DNA of 64,000 nucleotides from Haloferax marisrubri (GTDB taxonomy: Archaea > Halobacteriota > Halobacteria > Halobacteriales > Haloferacaceae): NCBI RefSeq assembly GCF_001469875.2, contig NZ_LOPW02000010.1:62001-126000 (forward strand), written 5' to 3'. The notes under the pieces are model-generated. The model was given only the letters and a program-made list of their open reading frames with translations, searched no databases and was not told the DNA's origin. This document shows, piece after piece, positions 1-9,113 of the stretch. A program made the position numbers and the translations under genes. Numbering within the stretch: the first letter of the stretch is position 1; each line of letters starts with the position of its first letter.

Positions 1-1083
1 GCGGCCCTTGCGCGGCAGGTCGAACACCTCTGCGGGGTTCGCGGCGACCACGTCGCGGACTCGTTCGGCGGTGAGGTCGCCCTCGACGACCGCGCCCAGA
101 AGCAGGGGCACCATCGTCTCGACGCCGGGAACGCCGCTCGGAGCATCGAGGAGCGACTGTTCTTTCTCCTCGCGCGTGTGCGGCGCGTGGTCCGTGGCGA
201 CCATGTCGATGCGGCCGTCGGCGAGGCGCTCGAACATGGCCTCGCGGCGCGCCTCGGAGCGGAGCGGCGGGTTCATCCGGCCGTAGGTGCCCAACTCGGC
301 GAGGTCGTCGCGGGACAGAAACAGGTGGTGCGGCGTCGCCTCGCAGGTCGCGCCGCCGTCGCGGGCGGCGTCGACGCCCTCGGGTGTGCTCGTGTGGGCG
401 ATGTGAATCTGCGCACCGGTCTCGCCGCCGACGCGGACGGCGCGCTCGACGGCGGCCGCCTCGGCCTCGGCGGTGCGGTAGGCGCTCCACGCGTCTGCGT
501 CGGCGTCGTGGCCGACCCCCCCGAGGTCGCCCTCGATGGCCGACTCGTCGAATAGGTCGGCGTCCTCGGCGTGGACCGTGACGGGCACGCCCGCCTCGCC
601 GGCGCGCTCCGCGGCCTCGGAAAACAGGTCGGCCTCGATGCCCATGTCGCCGGTCGAATCGGCGAGGAACACCTCACCGAGGGCGAAAAGCGGGCGGTCG
701 AGGAGGCTGTCGGGGTCCCAGTCGGCGGTGACGCCGCCGTTGATGCCGTAGTCGATACAGGACTTCGCGGCGCGCTCGGCCTTCGTGTCGAAGCCCGCGC
801 CGTCGGTCGTCGTCGGGTTGGTGTTCGGCTGGTCGGCGACGGTCGTCACGCCGCCCGCGGCGGCGCTCCGCGCGCCCGTCTCCCACGTCTCTTTGTGCTC
901 GAAGCCCGGTTCGCGGAAGTGGACGTGCACGTCGATAGCGCCCGGTAGAAGCAGGTTCTCCTCGGCGTCGACGGTCTCCTCGTCGGCGACGGGGTCGAGG
1001 TCGCCGACCGCCTCGACGGTCCCGTCCTCGACGCGGACGTCGACCACGCGGCCGTCGGCCAGCGTCGCGTTCTCGATTCGCAT
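1..1083 (-). CDS. pyrC: dihydroorotase (5' part; 3' end beyond window)
   Basis: Zinc amidohydrolase that cyclises N-carbamoyl-aspartate to dihydroorotate in pyrimidine synthesis. The gene starts at an ATG on the minus strand and is still open at base 1, giving 361 visible residues; the C-terminus lies outside. The metal site HVHFREPG (H53, H55) follows a short N-terminal beta domain, and later HAED, HTST and DHAPHT motifs supply the other ligands and the catalytic Asp of the type I family. The visible end NPAEVFDLPRKG is also typical. The next gene upstream (lipoate-ligase-like) lies about 115 bases away on the same strand, so co-transcription is possible but not shown. Confidence 0.95.
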   Translation of the reverse strand, partial: MRIENATLADGRVVDVRVEDGTVEAVGDLDPVADEETVDAEENLLLPGAIDVHVHFREPGFEHKETWETGARSAAAGGVTTVADQPNTNPTTTDGAGFDTKAERAAKSCIDYGINGGVTADWDPDSLLDRPLFALGEVFLADSTGDMGIEADLFSEAAERAGEAGVPVTVHAEDADLFDESAIEGDLGGVGHDADADAWSAYRTAEAEAAAVERAVRVGGETGAQIHIAHTSTPEGVDAARDGGATCEATPHHLFLSRDDLAELGTYGRMNPPLRSEARREAMFERLADGRIDMVATDHAPHTREEKEQSLLDAPSGVPGVETMVPLLLGAVVEGDLTAERVRDVVAANPAEVFDLPRKGR

Positions 1084-1197
1084 ACGAGGGGGTGCGACGC
1101 GCCGGGTGCTAAGTCCGGCGGTTCGGGTAGTGGCGGCGGTTCGGAACGTGGCTTCGACCCATCATATTCTCCCACCGCTGGACACGCCCCGCGTCGC

Positions 1198-1884
1198 TCA
1201 CGCGAGGTCCGCCGCGTCTTCGACTCGGGTGTCCGCGTCGCCGACGAAGACGGCTTCGAGGGCGTCGCAGACCGCGTCCGGGCTTCCCGGTCCCCCGGCG
1301 TCGGCGACGCTGCCCACCGAATCCGGGTCGAAGGGGACCTCGATGGCCTCGTAGACGGGCGCGAGCACGTCGGCTATCTCGTCGCGGTCGGCGACGACGA
1401 CCACGCCGGAGACGAGCGCGCTCTCCTTGCGGACCCGCTGGGCGATGCCGCAGAGCTTCCCGCCCGCTTGGACCGAGTGGTCGCCGGGACAGTACGACTG
1501 CGGGGGCTCGCCCCGACGCGCGGGGACGCCGAGTGTTCGGAGGGCGCGGACGACGGCGGTCGTTCCGGCCTCGTACCGCGCGTCGAGTCCGGTCCGGGCG
1601 TCGTCGAGCGGGAGCGCGTGGGCGAACGCGACGGTGGTTCCCGTGTAGGCCACCGCGCGACCGCCGACGGAGCGCTCGACGGCCGGGAATCCGCGTTCCT
1701 CGGCGGCGGCGACGGCCTCGTCGTACCGCGGGGCACGGGTGTCGCGCCTGCCGAACGCGAGTTGTCGGTGCGGCGTCCACGCGCGGACGGCCGGTTCGCC
1801 CGTCTCGCCCGCCTCGCGGAGCATGGCCGCGGTGACCGCCCGGTCTGCGTCCCGGTCGGGCCCGCGGCCGCGGATGACGCGCAT
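1198..1884 (-). CDS. lipoate-protein ligase A family protein
   Basis: Predicted biotin/lipoyl ligase catalytic domain of 228 residues, which attaches lipoate (or octanoate) to E2/GcvH lysines through an acyl-adenylate. Seen: RSVGGRAVAYTG, matching the family RRxxGGGxVxHD-type loop, and VQAGGKLCGIAQRV, matching the lysine-containing GxKIAGxAQ loop. The protein lacks the C-terminal accessory domain of bacterial LplA, as is usual in archaea, where a separate partner can supply it. The ATG at 1884 is preferred over upstream in-frame starts because the conserved part begins there and a longer frame would run under the divergent gene at 1939. The exact substrate is uncertain. Confidence 0.8.
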   Translation of the reverse strand: MRVIRGRGPDRDADRAVTAAMLREAGETGEPAVRAWTPHRQLAFGRRDTRAPRYDEAVAAAEERGFPAVERSVGGRAVAYTGTTVAFAHALPLDDARTGLDARYEAGTTAVVRALRTLGVPARRGEPPQSYCPGDHSVQAGGKLCGIAQRVRKESALVSGVVVVADRDEIADVLAPVYEAIEVPFDPDSVGSVADAGGPGSPDAVCDALEAVFVGDADTRVEDAADLA

Positions 1885-1938
1885 GCCTGAGAGAACCACC
1901 CCGACGTACCTAAGCGCACCCGTCCCGTCCCGACGACC

Positions 1939-2850
1939 ATGCTGCGACTGCCGCGGTCGATACTCTCGCGCTTCGAGCGCTTCTCGCTCTACAACTCGCC
2001 GTATCCCGCCCACGACAGCGGCTGTGCAATCGACCTCTACGTCGCCGACGACGACCCGGTGGCCCGCTCGCCCGTCGCGGGGGTCGTCCGCGAGACGCGG
2101 ACTGTCCGCGCACCGGACAAGCCCTACGCCCACGACGACGAGTACCTCATTCTCGTGGACGTGGACGCCGACGCCACCGGACTGGACTGGCTCGGCGACC
2201 CAGACGACGACCCGCGCGAAGGACTGGTCGCGCGAATCCTCCACGTCGACCCCGGGGTCGACGCGGGCGACGAGGTCGCCGTCGGCGACTCGCTGGGACG
2301 ACTCGTCCGCTCCGGATTCTTCGCCCCGTGGGTCGCAAACCACGTCCACCTCGGCTTCCGGTCGGTGGACGCGAATCACCACCGCGCTCGCGGGTCGCTC
2401 CCGGTTTCGCCCGACGTGACCGTCTCGCCGCTCGACTGGGACGGGACGGGAACCGTCGTCGAGACGGCGGAGACGTTTGTCGTCCTCGACGCGCCGGCCC
2501 GCGCCGACGCGGGGTTCGGCCCAGACGAGTTCGTCGGCCTCGCCAGCGACGAGGGCGTCGTTCTCGACGGCGGTCTCGCCCACTACGGCTTCGGGGGCAC
2601 GCTCTCGCCCGTCGGAGACGGACAGTCGTTGTCGCTCCTCGGCGAGCGGGTCGGTCGAACCGCCGGCCGCGACGTTCCGTGGGCCGGTTTCGACGTGCTC
2701 GTCGACGGCGAGAAAGTCAACGGGTTGTCACTATTTGCGTCCCGCGTCGATTTCGGGACCAAAATCGTCTGCCCCGGCCACGACTTCGCCGTCGGTGACG
2801 AGGTGTCGGTCGCGATTCACCCCAGTTCCGACCCCATTAGACTCGACTGA
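1939..2850 (+). CDS. uncharacterised protein with LytM/M23-like fold features
   Basis: 303 residues, no signal peptide or membrane segment. I do not recognise a named family. The N-terminal half has a beta-rich pattern reminiscent of the duplicated hybrid motif: an early PAHDSGCAIDL stretch (His and Asp), a central SPVAGVV, a GVDAGDEVAVGDSLG turn typical of lipoyl/M23 barrels, and NHVHLGF, which resembles the HxH zinc ligand pair of M23 peptidases. The first His-Asp spacing is longer than the usual HxxxD, so catalysis is doubtful. The second half (about 180-303) is unassigned. It is divergent from the lipoate-ligase-like gene, 54 bases away, so the two may share a promoter region. Confidence 0.7.
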   Translation: MLRLPRSILSRFERFSLYNSPYPAHDSGCAIDLYVADDDPVARSPVAGVVRETRTVRAPDKPYAHDDEYLILVDVDADATGLDWLGDPDDDPREGLVARILHVDPGVDAGDEVAVGDSLGRLVRSGFFAPWVANHVHLGFRSVDANHHRARGSLPVSPDVTVSPLDWDGTGTVVETAETFVVLDAPARADAGFGPDEFVGLASDEGVVLDGGLAHYGFGGTLSPVGDGQSLSLLGERVGRTAGRDVPWAGFDVLVDGEKVNGLSLFASRVDFGTKIVCPGHDFAVGDEVSVAIHPSSDPIRLD

Positions 2851-3069
2851 GTCCGCAGAAGTGATTTATGGCTGACACGAATGCGCCGGTCGGTGGCGAC
2901 TGAACGGGTCCTCCATATTGAGGGTCAGTTCTTAAATTCCTTTACTATGAAAGGGCGAGTCTCCGCAAAAAATATCCTTCGCTCACCCGTATTTTTCTCC
3001 GTTTGTGAGACTCGACATACGAACGTGTGCCGTCGTTTCGGTCTTCGACGCCGCCGTCCCCGCGCCGCG

Positions 3070-3753
3070 ATGACCGACGACCACGACACCGGGTACGAGG
3101 TCGAACTCGGCCACCCGCTGGCCAGCGTGTCCTCCGACGCGACGCTCGAAGACCCCAAATTCGAACTCACGTTCGTCGGCGGCGTCCCCGTGTCCGGCAA
3201 GCCCGTTCCGTACTTCGTCGCCCGCGGGAGAGACCGCGAGACGCTCGACGACTTCCTCGACGACCACGCGAGCATCGCGCGCTTCGAGCCGGTTTCCGAC
3301 GGTCCCGAGGGACGGCTCTACCGCTGCGAGTGGGCGACCCGCGACGGCGATATCATCTCGGCGATTCGCGAGTGCGACGGCATCGTCCGCCGGATGGTCG
3401 GCACGAGATACGGCTGGTCGCTGTCGGTGTACTTCCCGTCGAACGAGCTGACCACCCGGTTCCACGACGCGTGTCTCTCCCGCGACATCGACATCGACGT
3501 GCGCCGCGTCGAGCCCGCCCGCCTCGACGAGCGTCACCCCCCGGACACCGCCCTCTCGGAGAAGCAACTGACGGCGCTTCGGCTCGCCTTCGAACGGGGC
3601 TATTTCGAGACGCCGAAAGAGGCCGGTCTCGGCGACATCGCGAGCCACTTGGACATCACCGAGCAGGCGCTCTCGCAGCGACTCCGCCGAGCGCTCCGAC
3701 ACCTCGTGGGGTCGGCGATAGACGACCTCGAACGCGACTCGCGGTCCGAGTGA
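3070..3753 (+). CDS. Bat-type HTH-10 transcription regulator
   Basis: 227 residues. The C-terminus (about 165-215) carries the HTH_10 (bacterio-opsin activator) helix-turn-helix: LTALRLAFERGYFETPKE, then GDIASHLDITEQALSQRL. The N-terminal 160 residues form the usual Bat-associated sensor-like domain without recognisable cofactor residues. Predicted DNA-binding regulator, target unknown. The ATG MTDDHD is chosen because the upstream extension is basic and unlike the rest. A roughly 220-base AT-richer leader precedes it, with TATA-like stretches at about 2932-2945 and 2966-2976. An imperfect inverted repeat (CGTGGCA / TGCCACG around 3794-3821) downstream may end the transcript. Confidence 0.85.
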   Translation: MTDDHDTGYEVELGHPLASVSSDATLEDPKFELTFVGGVPVSGKPVPYFVARGRDRETLDDFLDDHASIARFEPVSDGPEGRLYRCEWATRDGDIISAIRECDGIVRRMVGTRYGWSLSVYFPSNELTTRFHDACLSRDIDIDVRRVEPARLDERHPPDTALSEKQLTALRLAFERGYFETPKEAGLGDIASHLDITEQALSQRLRRALRHLVGSAIDDLERDSRSE

Positions 3754-3955
3754 GGAGTCGGCGTCGCGTCAGAATGGGACCGTGGTGGGGGGCGTGGCAA
3801 CCGGGCGCGAGATGCCACGGCGGTGTCGATTTTTCGACCGGGACGGAGGCGACTCGCGGAGCCTCCGGCGGTGCGCCCGCGTGGGGGGTGCCACCGACGC
3901 ATACCTGTACACCGATTCTAGTAATATATCTGACCCTTGTGTGGACAATCGGTAT

Positions 3956-5083
3956 TTAACGCTCGTCGAAGTAATCGAGGTACGCCGAGGCGAACGCCCG
4001 GACCTCGTCGTACGTCGGCGGCGACCCGTTTCGGACGAAGTGGCCCGCGACGGCGTTGCCGACGACGAGCGACTCCGCGCGGCCGAGGTCGAGGACGTGC
4101 GCGAGCGCGAGGCCCGCGTTGAAGTGGTCGCCCGAACTCGTCGTCAACACCGGGTCGTCCGTCCGGGGGACGCCGACGGTCGCGGTCCCTTCCTCGTCGA
4201 CGAGGTGCGCTTCTTCGATGCCGTGGCCCGCGAATCGGCTGACGCCGAGGTGGTCGAACGCCGCCTGCGACTCGCGGCCGAAGTCGTCGCTCTCGACGCC
4301 CGCCAGCCGCGCGAGGTAGCGCGTCTCGTAGCGGTTCGCCGAGACGACGACGCGCACCGCGTCGTCCAGCGCCGACACCTGCTCGACGCCCGCGGCGACC
4401 ACGTCGGGCTCTCGCTTTCTGAGGTCGCCGGGGTCCAACAGCAGCGTCTCCGGCGGGTCCGAGAGCGTCGGCCACAGTTCCTCGCGGAGGCCGCGGGCCA
4501 CGTCCGGTAGCTCGGGCATCTCCGACCAGTAGCCCATCCCGACGAGTTCGGTCCCGTCGACCAGTTCGGCGAGTCGGTCGAGGCCGACGCGCGACTCGAT
4601 TCCGGCCCAGTCGAGCGTCATCAGCGCGCCGATTTCGGTGAGCATCAGTTTTCCGTCGCCGAACTCGACGGCGTCGGTGTAGCCCGGCGACCCGAGGGTC
4701 TCCAGCGGGAGGTGGCCGAACTCCTCGACGAACGGCTCTTCGACCGGGTCTCCGAGACAGCCGACGACTCCGGGCTCGAACCCCATTCGGTCGAAGGCGC
4801 GCGCGAGGTGGCTCACGTGTCCACCGGTTCGGACGCCGTCTTGGATCCACTCGAAGGTGAGCGAACTCTCCGCTTCGACCGAGTCGTTCACGCGGTCGGC
4901 GAACGCTTCGAGCGTCGGTACTCGCTCGTAGGCGTCGGCCGACTGCCGCTCGGAGACGAACTCCCGAACGCGGTCGATGTAGCCGTCGAACCCGAACAGC
5001 ACCCGCCCGCCGTCGACGCGCTCGGGGAGCGACTCCCGGCACGAGTCGGCCGCGCGGACGGTCGTCTCGTCTGGTGTCTCCAT
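3956..5083 (-). CDS. PfkB-family carbohydrate kinase
   Basis: 375 residues, cytoplasmic ribokinase-fold kinase. Seen: N-terminal GFDGYIDRV with the substrate-site Asp, a glycine pair in the TGGHVSHLARAF segment that matches PfkB signature 1, and the C-terminal TTSSGDHFNAGLALAHVL, which replaces the classic DTxGAGDxF signature 2 and keeps the catalytic Asp and the anion-hole glycine. The altered signature (SSGD rather than GAGD) sets it apart from fructokinase and KDG kinase, so the sugar substrate cannot be named. It stands alone, with its start 82 bases from the stop of the histidine kinase gene on the same strand. Confidence 0.8.
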   Translation of the reverse strand: METPDETTVRAADSCRESLPERVDGGRVLFGFDGYIDRVREFVSERQSADAYERVPTLEAFADRVNDSVEAESSLTFEWIQDGVRTGGHVSHLARAFDRMGFEPGVVGCLGDPVEEPFVEEFGHLPLETLGSPGYTDAVEFGDGKLMLTEIGALMTLDWAGIESRVGLDRLAELVDGTELVGMGYWSEMPELPDVARGLREELWPTLSDPPETLLLDPGDLRKREPDVVAAGVEQVSALDDAVRVVVSANRYETRYLARLAGVESDDFGRESQAAFDHLGVSRFAGHGIEEAHLVDEEGTATVGVPRTDDPVLTTSSGDHFNAGLALAHVLDLGRAESLVVGNAVAGHFVRNGSPPTYDEVRAFASAYLDYFDER

Positions 5084-5165
5084 GGCGCTCCGTTCGGACG
5101 ACCCGCAATTAGTGTTGCCGCCGGCGGCGACACTCCCGTCCCGTCAGCGGTCGCTTCCGAGGCCG

Positions 5166-7757
5166 TCAGCGGTTGCTCTCGGTCGTGATTTCGAACCGCG
5201 CGCCGCCGTCGTCGCTCTCGACGAACCAGACGCTCCAGCCGTGGGCGTTCACGACGCTCATGACGACGCTGAGCCCGAAGCCGGTCCCCTCGGAACTCGT
5301 GGTGTAGCCCGCCTCGAAGATGCGGGGGCGGTCGTCCGGCGGAATCCCCGGACCGTCGTCTTCGACGTAGAACCCGGCGCGGTCGTCGAGGGGGCCGACC
5401 CCGACGGTCACCTCGTCGCCGCCGTGGCGAATCGCGTTCGAAAAGAGGTTCTCGAGGAGCTGTCTGAGCCGCCCGCGGTGGGCGTTGACCGAGATTTCGC
5501 CGTCGACGACGAGCGTCGCTTCCGGCGCGTCGCTCGCGGCGGTCGTCCACGCCGCCTCGGCGACGGACCCGAGCGACAGTCGCTCGGCCTCCTCGACCGT
5601 CTGGCCGTTGCGCGCGAGCGCCAACACGTCCTCGACGATGCCGGCCATCCGGTCGTGGGCGGCCGCGACCCGGTCCAGTTCGTCGCCGTCGTACTGCTCG
5701 CGGGCGAGTTCGAGATAGCCCATCGCCGCGTTCAGCGGGTTCTTGAGGTCGTGAGAGACGACCGACGCGAACGATTCGAGCTGTTCGTTCTGGCTGGCGA
5801 GTTCGCGTTCGCGCCGCCGCAGGAGCTGTTCGCGTTCGACCCGGTCCAACACCGCGCGGGTGTTGGCGGCCAGCACCTTCGCCAACGCGATGCGCTGGTC
5901 GGCCAGCGAGTCATCGCCGAGGGAAGCGACGAAGAACACGCCGTGGTCGGGAATCGGGACGATGAGTTCCTCTTTGACCCCGGCGTCGAGGACGAACCGC
6001 CGCGGGTTCGAGCCCACGTCCCGGTAGAGGTTGTGCTCGCCGCGCTCGAACACCTCCCACGTCAGACCGGCCCCCCGCGGAATGGGCGGCACGTCGCCGA
6101 ACACCGCCCACGCCTCGTCCGTGAACGCCGTCGGGACGAGCGCGTCCAGCGACTCGTCGTACAGGAGAACGCCGCTAATCGCGTAGTCGAGGACCTCCGT
6201 GGCGGCCTCGCGGACGATTTCGGCGACCTCCTCGCGGTTCGTCGCCCCGGTCAGCCGCCGGGTCGAGGCGTGGAGCGCGTTGAGCCGCTGCTCGTACCGC
6301 TTTCGGGCCGTGACGTCCGTCGAGATGCCGACCGCGCCCACGACCTCGTCGTCGTCGCCGACGATGGGCGAGACGGTGAACTCGACCACGTAGTTCTTCT
6401 CGGGGAGCGACAGCTCGATTTCGAACCGCTCGCGGGTGCTCTCGCCGTCGAGAATGGCGTCGAGGGCGGCCTCGGCGCGCTCGTAGTATTCGTCGGCGAG
6501 ATAGCCGGCGTCGCGGAGCGCGGAGATGTGCCGGCCGACGAACGCCGACATGGGGATGGTCGTCCGCGACAGCGCGGTCTCGTTGATGAACTGGACCACG
6601 CCGGACTCGTCGACCACGTACGCGCCCTGTCCGATGCTCTCGACGATGGTCTCGTACCGCTTGAGCCGCTGTTCGTAGCTCCGCTGTTCGGTCACGTTCC
6701 GCGAGGTGACGACGAACCCGCCGACGGAGGTGTCCGCCTGATTGCTCCCCACGGACTCGAGCCACGTCCACGACCCCTCGGCGTTCCGGTGGCGGTACCG
6801 GACGGCCTCGGTCCCGTCGGCCCCCGTCTGGAGCGCGTGGTCGAAGACGGCCTCGACGTGCTCCCAGTCGTCGGGGTGAATCAGGTCGGCGACGCGCCTG
6901 CCGACCAGTTCGCCGGGCTCGAACCCGAGCACGTCGGTGACGGAGGGGCTCTGGTACTTGATTCGGCCGTCGGTCCCGACGAGGGTCACGAGGTCGCGCG
7001 CCAACTCCACGAGACCGCGGAACTGCGCCTCCGTGGCGCGCTGTTCGGTCACGTCACGCATCGAGACGAGGACGCCGTACGAGCCGTGGTACTCGATGTC
7101 CTTGACGTTCGCCGCGCACTCGCGGACGCCGCCCTCGGCGTCGACGAGGCGGACCTCGTAGCTCACGGGCGCGTCGCCGCCCCGCCGCCGCGTCTCGGAG
7201 ATGCGGCTGACTTTCTCCCGGTCGTCGGGGTGGATGACGTCGAGAAGCGCGGTCTCGGCGAGTTCGTCGTCGCTTCGGCCGGTGAGTTCGGTCAGCCGGC
7301 GGTTCCAAAAGCGGAAGTCGCCGTCCTGCGCGATGAAGATGGCGTCGTGGCTCTGCTCGACGACGGTCCGGTACAGCGAGTCCGAGTCCCGCCCGCTCGA
7401 CGCCCACCGGGAGAACTCGATGGTGCGCTCGATTCGCGCGGCGACCGCGGCGGTCGCCTTCTTCGTCCTTGGCAGACCGACGACGATGGCCCCGCTCCCG
7501 TGGGCCGACCCGCCGGCGCTCGCGGTTCCGTGGGTGACGAGAAAGAAGACCGGGACGACGCCGACTCGGTCGCGGATGCGGGAGACGAACTCGGTGTCGA
7601 CGTCGCCGCAGAGGACGACGCCGCCGACCCCGTCGTCCAGGGCGTCGAACGCCGCGTCCGGTCCCTCGCACGTCTCGGTCGTGAAGCCGCGTCGCTCGAC
7701 GGCCTCGACGAGGCCGTCTGGGCACTCGTCGACGAGCACGACGCGGGAATCGCTCAT
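5166..7757 (-). CDS. multi-PAS/GAF sensor histidine kinase
   Basis: 863 residues, soluble. Order from the N-terminus: a receiver-like domain (1-120), three or more PAS/PAC domains (about 130-500; DVTEQRA, NVTEQRS and DVTARKR linkers mark the ends), a GAF domain (about 510-650), HisKA with the phospho-accepting His in VVSHDLKNPLNAAMGYLE, and an HATPase with N box NLFSNAIRHG, G1 DDGPGIPP and G2 GTGFGLS. The receiver-like domain lacks a recognisable phospho-acceptor Asp (VVLCGDV at that strand), so it is probably a pseudo-receiver. The start is the ATG before SDSRVVLVD; the 15-codon upstream extension covers the AT-rich promoter. No response regulator is adjacent, as is common in haloarchaea. 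Signal unknown. Confidence 0.92.
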   Translation of the reverse strand: MSDSRVVLVDECPDGLVEAVERRGFTTETCEGPDAAFDALDDGVGGVVLCGDVDTEFVSRIRDRVGVVPVFFLVTHGTASAGGSAHGSGAIVVGLPRTKKATAAVAARIERTIEFSRWASSGRDSDSLYRTVVEQSHDAIFIAQDGDFRFWNRRLTELTGRSDDELAETALLDVIHPDDREKVSRISETRRRGGDAPVSYEVRLVDAEGGVRECAANVKDIEYHGSYGVLVSMRDVTEQRATEAQFRGLVELARDLVTLVGTDGRIKYQSPSVTDVLGFEPGELVGRRVADLIHPDDWEHVEAVFDHALQTGADGTEAVRYRHRNAEGSWTWLESVGSNQADTSVGGFVVTSRNVTEQRSYEQRLKRYETIVESIGQGAYVVDESGVVQFINETALSRTTIPMSAFVGRHISALRDAGYLADEYYERAEAALDAILDGESTRERFEIELSLPEKNYVVEFTVSPIVGDDDEVVGAVGISTDVTARKRYEQRLNALHASTRRLTGATNREEVAEIVREAATEVLDYAISGVLLYDESLDALVPTAFTDEAWAVFGDVPPIPRGAGLTWEVFERGEHNLYRDVGSNPRRFVLDAGVKEELIVPIPDHGVFFVASLGDDSLADQRIALAKVLAANTRAVLDRVEREQLLRRRERELASQNEQLESFASVVSHDLKNPLNAAMGYLELAREQYDGDELDRVAAAHDRMAGIVEDVLALARNGQTVEEAERLSLGSVAEAAWTTAASDAPEATLVVDGEISVNAHRGRLRQLLENLFSNAIRHGGDEVTVGVGPLDDRAGFYVEDDGPGIPPDDRPRIFEAGYTTSSEGTGFGLSVVMSVVNAHGWSVWFVESDDGGARFEITTESNR

Positions 7758-7871
7758 ACCAGTATCAGTCCGGGAAACTGTATATATCTCACGTGATACC
7801 AACCTGACGAGTGTCCGACGCCCCCGACACCGACCGTCGGTTACATACTATTTGACACACTCGTTCGTGAC

Positions 7872-8357
7872 ATGTCCGACGACTTTCCCGCCGAGGCCGC
7901 GGCAATCGTCCAGCGGCACATCGAGGACGAACACGGCTACCTGTCGTGGCTCAACACCCGGGTCGGCGCCATCGAGCGCGGCCGCATCGTGATGACCATC
8001 CCGTACGACGAAAAGCTCACCAACACCGTGTCGCCGCCGACCATCCACGGCGGCATCGCGGCGACGCTCATCGACACCGCGGGCGGCATCGCCCTCCGGA
8101 CGATGCTCGACGACCCGCTCGCCGGCGGCGTCGCCACCATCAACCTCAACGTGAACTACCTGCGGCGGGCGTCGGGCGACCTGACCGCGGTCGCGGAGGT
8201 CGTCCGCGCCGGCGGGTCGGTCGGCGTGAGCACCATCACCGTCGTCAGCACCGACCCCGAGGAGGACTCGGACGTGGCCGCCCGGCAGTCGCCGTCGAGC
8301 GACTGGAACGACGCCGTCGCCACCGGACAGGGCGCGTACCGGCTCTTTCGGGAGTGA
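7872..8357 (+). CDS. PaaI-type hotdog thioesterase
   Basis: 161 residues, hotdog fold. The family catalytic helix is plain at 59-72: HGGIAATLIDTAGG, with Asp68 as the likely catalytic residue, and the strand INLNVNYLRRA follows as expected. Acyl-CoA thioester hydrolysis is inferred; the acyl group is unknown. The C-terminal 35 residues (after STDPEE) form a polar tail beyond the fold. The TATA-like sequence TTACATACTATTTG just upstream is close enough for a leaderless or very short-leader mRNA. It is divergent from the histidine kinase. Confidence 0.85.
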   Translation: MSDDFPAEAAAIVQRHIEDEHGYLSWLNTRVGAIERGRIVMTIPYDEKLTNTVSPPTIHGGIAATLIDTAGGIALRTMLDDPLAGGVATINLNVNYLRRASGDLTAVAEVVRAGGSVGVSTITVVSTDPEEDSDVAARQSPSSDWNDAVATGQGAYRLFRE

Positions 8358-8441
8358 GACGCGGCCGAAGGCGCGGTCAGCGTTGGGGCCGGAGTCGGGG
8401 CCGGAGTCGAGGCTCCGCTCGCTCCCGGCGGGGCCGCCGGC

Positions 8442-9014
8442 CTACTCGAACGTCACGTCCGCGAGCGTCGTCGTCTCGCCGAACAGCCAGTCGGCGTGGT
8501 CGACGGCGTACTCCTTGTGTTCCGCTTCGATGTAGCCGAGCGCGTCGGTGACGAGAATCGGTCGGTAGTCCCGCAGGCCGGCGCTCCCGGCGGTGTGGAG
8601 GACGCAGACATTCGCCAGCGTGCCGCAGATGAGCAGGTCGTCCACGCCGTGGCTGTCGAGCCACCCCTCTAGTTGCGTCTGGTAGAACGCGTCGTAGGTG
8701 TGCTTCTCGACGACGAGGTCCTCGTCGCGCACGTCGAGGTCGCCGTGGAGGTCGGCGTCCCACGTCCCCTCGACGACGTGTTCGCCCCAGCGCTCGAACT
8801 CGTCGTAGTAGTGGTTGCCGTCGAACTGCTCCGGCGGGTGCACGTCGCGGGTGTAGACGACGCGCGCGCCGGCGTCGCGGGCGGCGTCGACCAGGTCGGT
8901 GACGGGCTCGATTGCTGATTCGCTCCCCGGTGCGAACAGGCTCCCGTCGGGGTGGCAAAAGCCGTTCTGCATGTCGACGACGACCACCGCGGCTCGGTTC
9001 GGGTCGAGTGCCAT
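8442..9014 (-). CDS. pncA: nicotinamidase / isochorismatase-family hydrolase
   Basis: 190 residues. The cysteine-hydrolase triad is complete: Asp14 in VVVDMQNGF, Lys104 in VVEKHTYDAF and Cys137 in CGTLANVCV, with metal ligands Asp57 and His59 in TRDVHP. These match nicotinamidase (nicotinamide to nicotinate) better than ureidoglycolate or isochorismate hydrolases, though the family is broad. A nicotinate phosphoribosyltransferase gene 3.2 kb downstream supports a role in NAD salvage. The start at MALDPN is chosen because the conserved strand begins at residue 8. It is divergent from the first HEXXH lipoprotein gene. Confidence 0.8.
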   Translation of the reverse strand: MALDPNRAAVVVVDMQNGFCHPDGSLFAPGSESAIEPVTDLVDAARDAGARVVYTRDVHPPEQFDGNHYYDEFERWGEHVVEGTWDADLHGDLDVRDEDLVVEKHTYDAFYQTQLEGWLDSHGVDDLLICGTLANVCVLHTAGSAGLRDYRPILVTDALGYIEAEHKEYAVDHADWLFGETTTLADVTFE

Positions 9015-9113
9015 GCGCGTGAGTTGCGCCGGGACGACCAAAACAGTACGCGACGGGGCGATTCGACGCTCGACCCCGACAAGGTACTTCACTCCGGAGT
9101 CCAAGGATACGGT

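Noticed and set aside
5082-7796. An open frame of about 900 codons on the plus strand across the first histidine kinase
   Set aside because: It is antisense to a kinase with complete motifs; high GC and codon bias keep this frame open, and its translation has no domain features.
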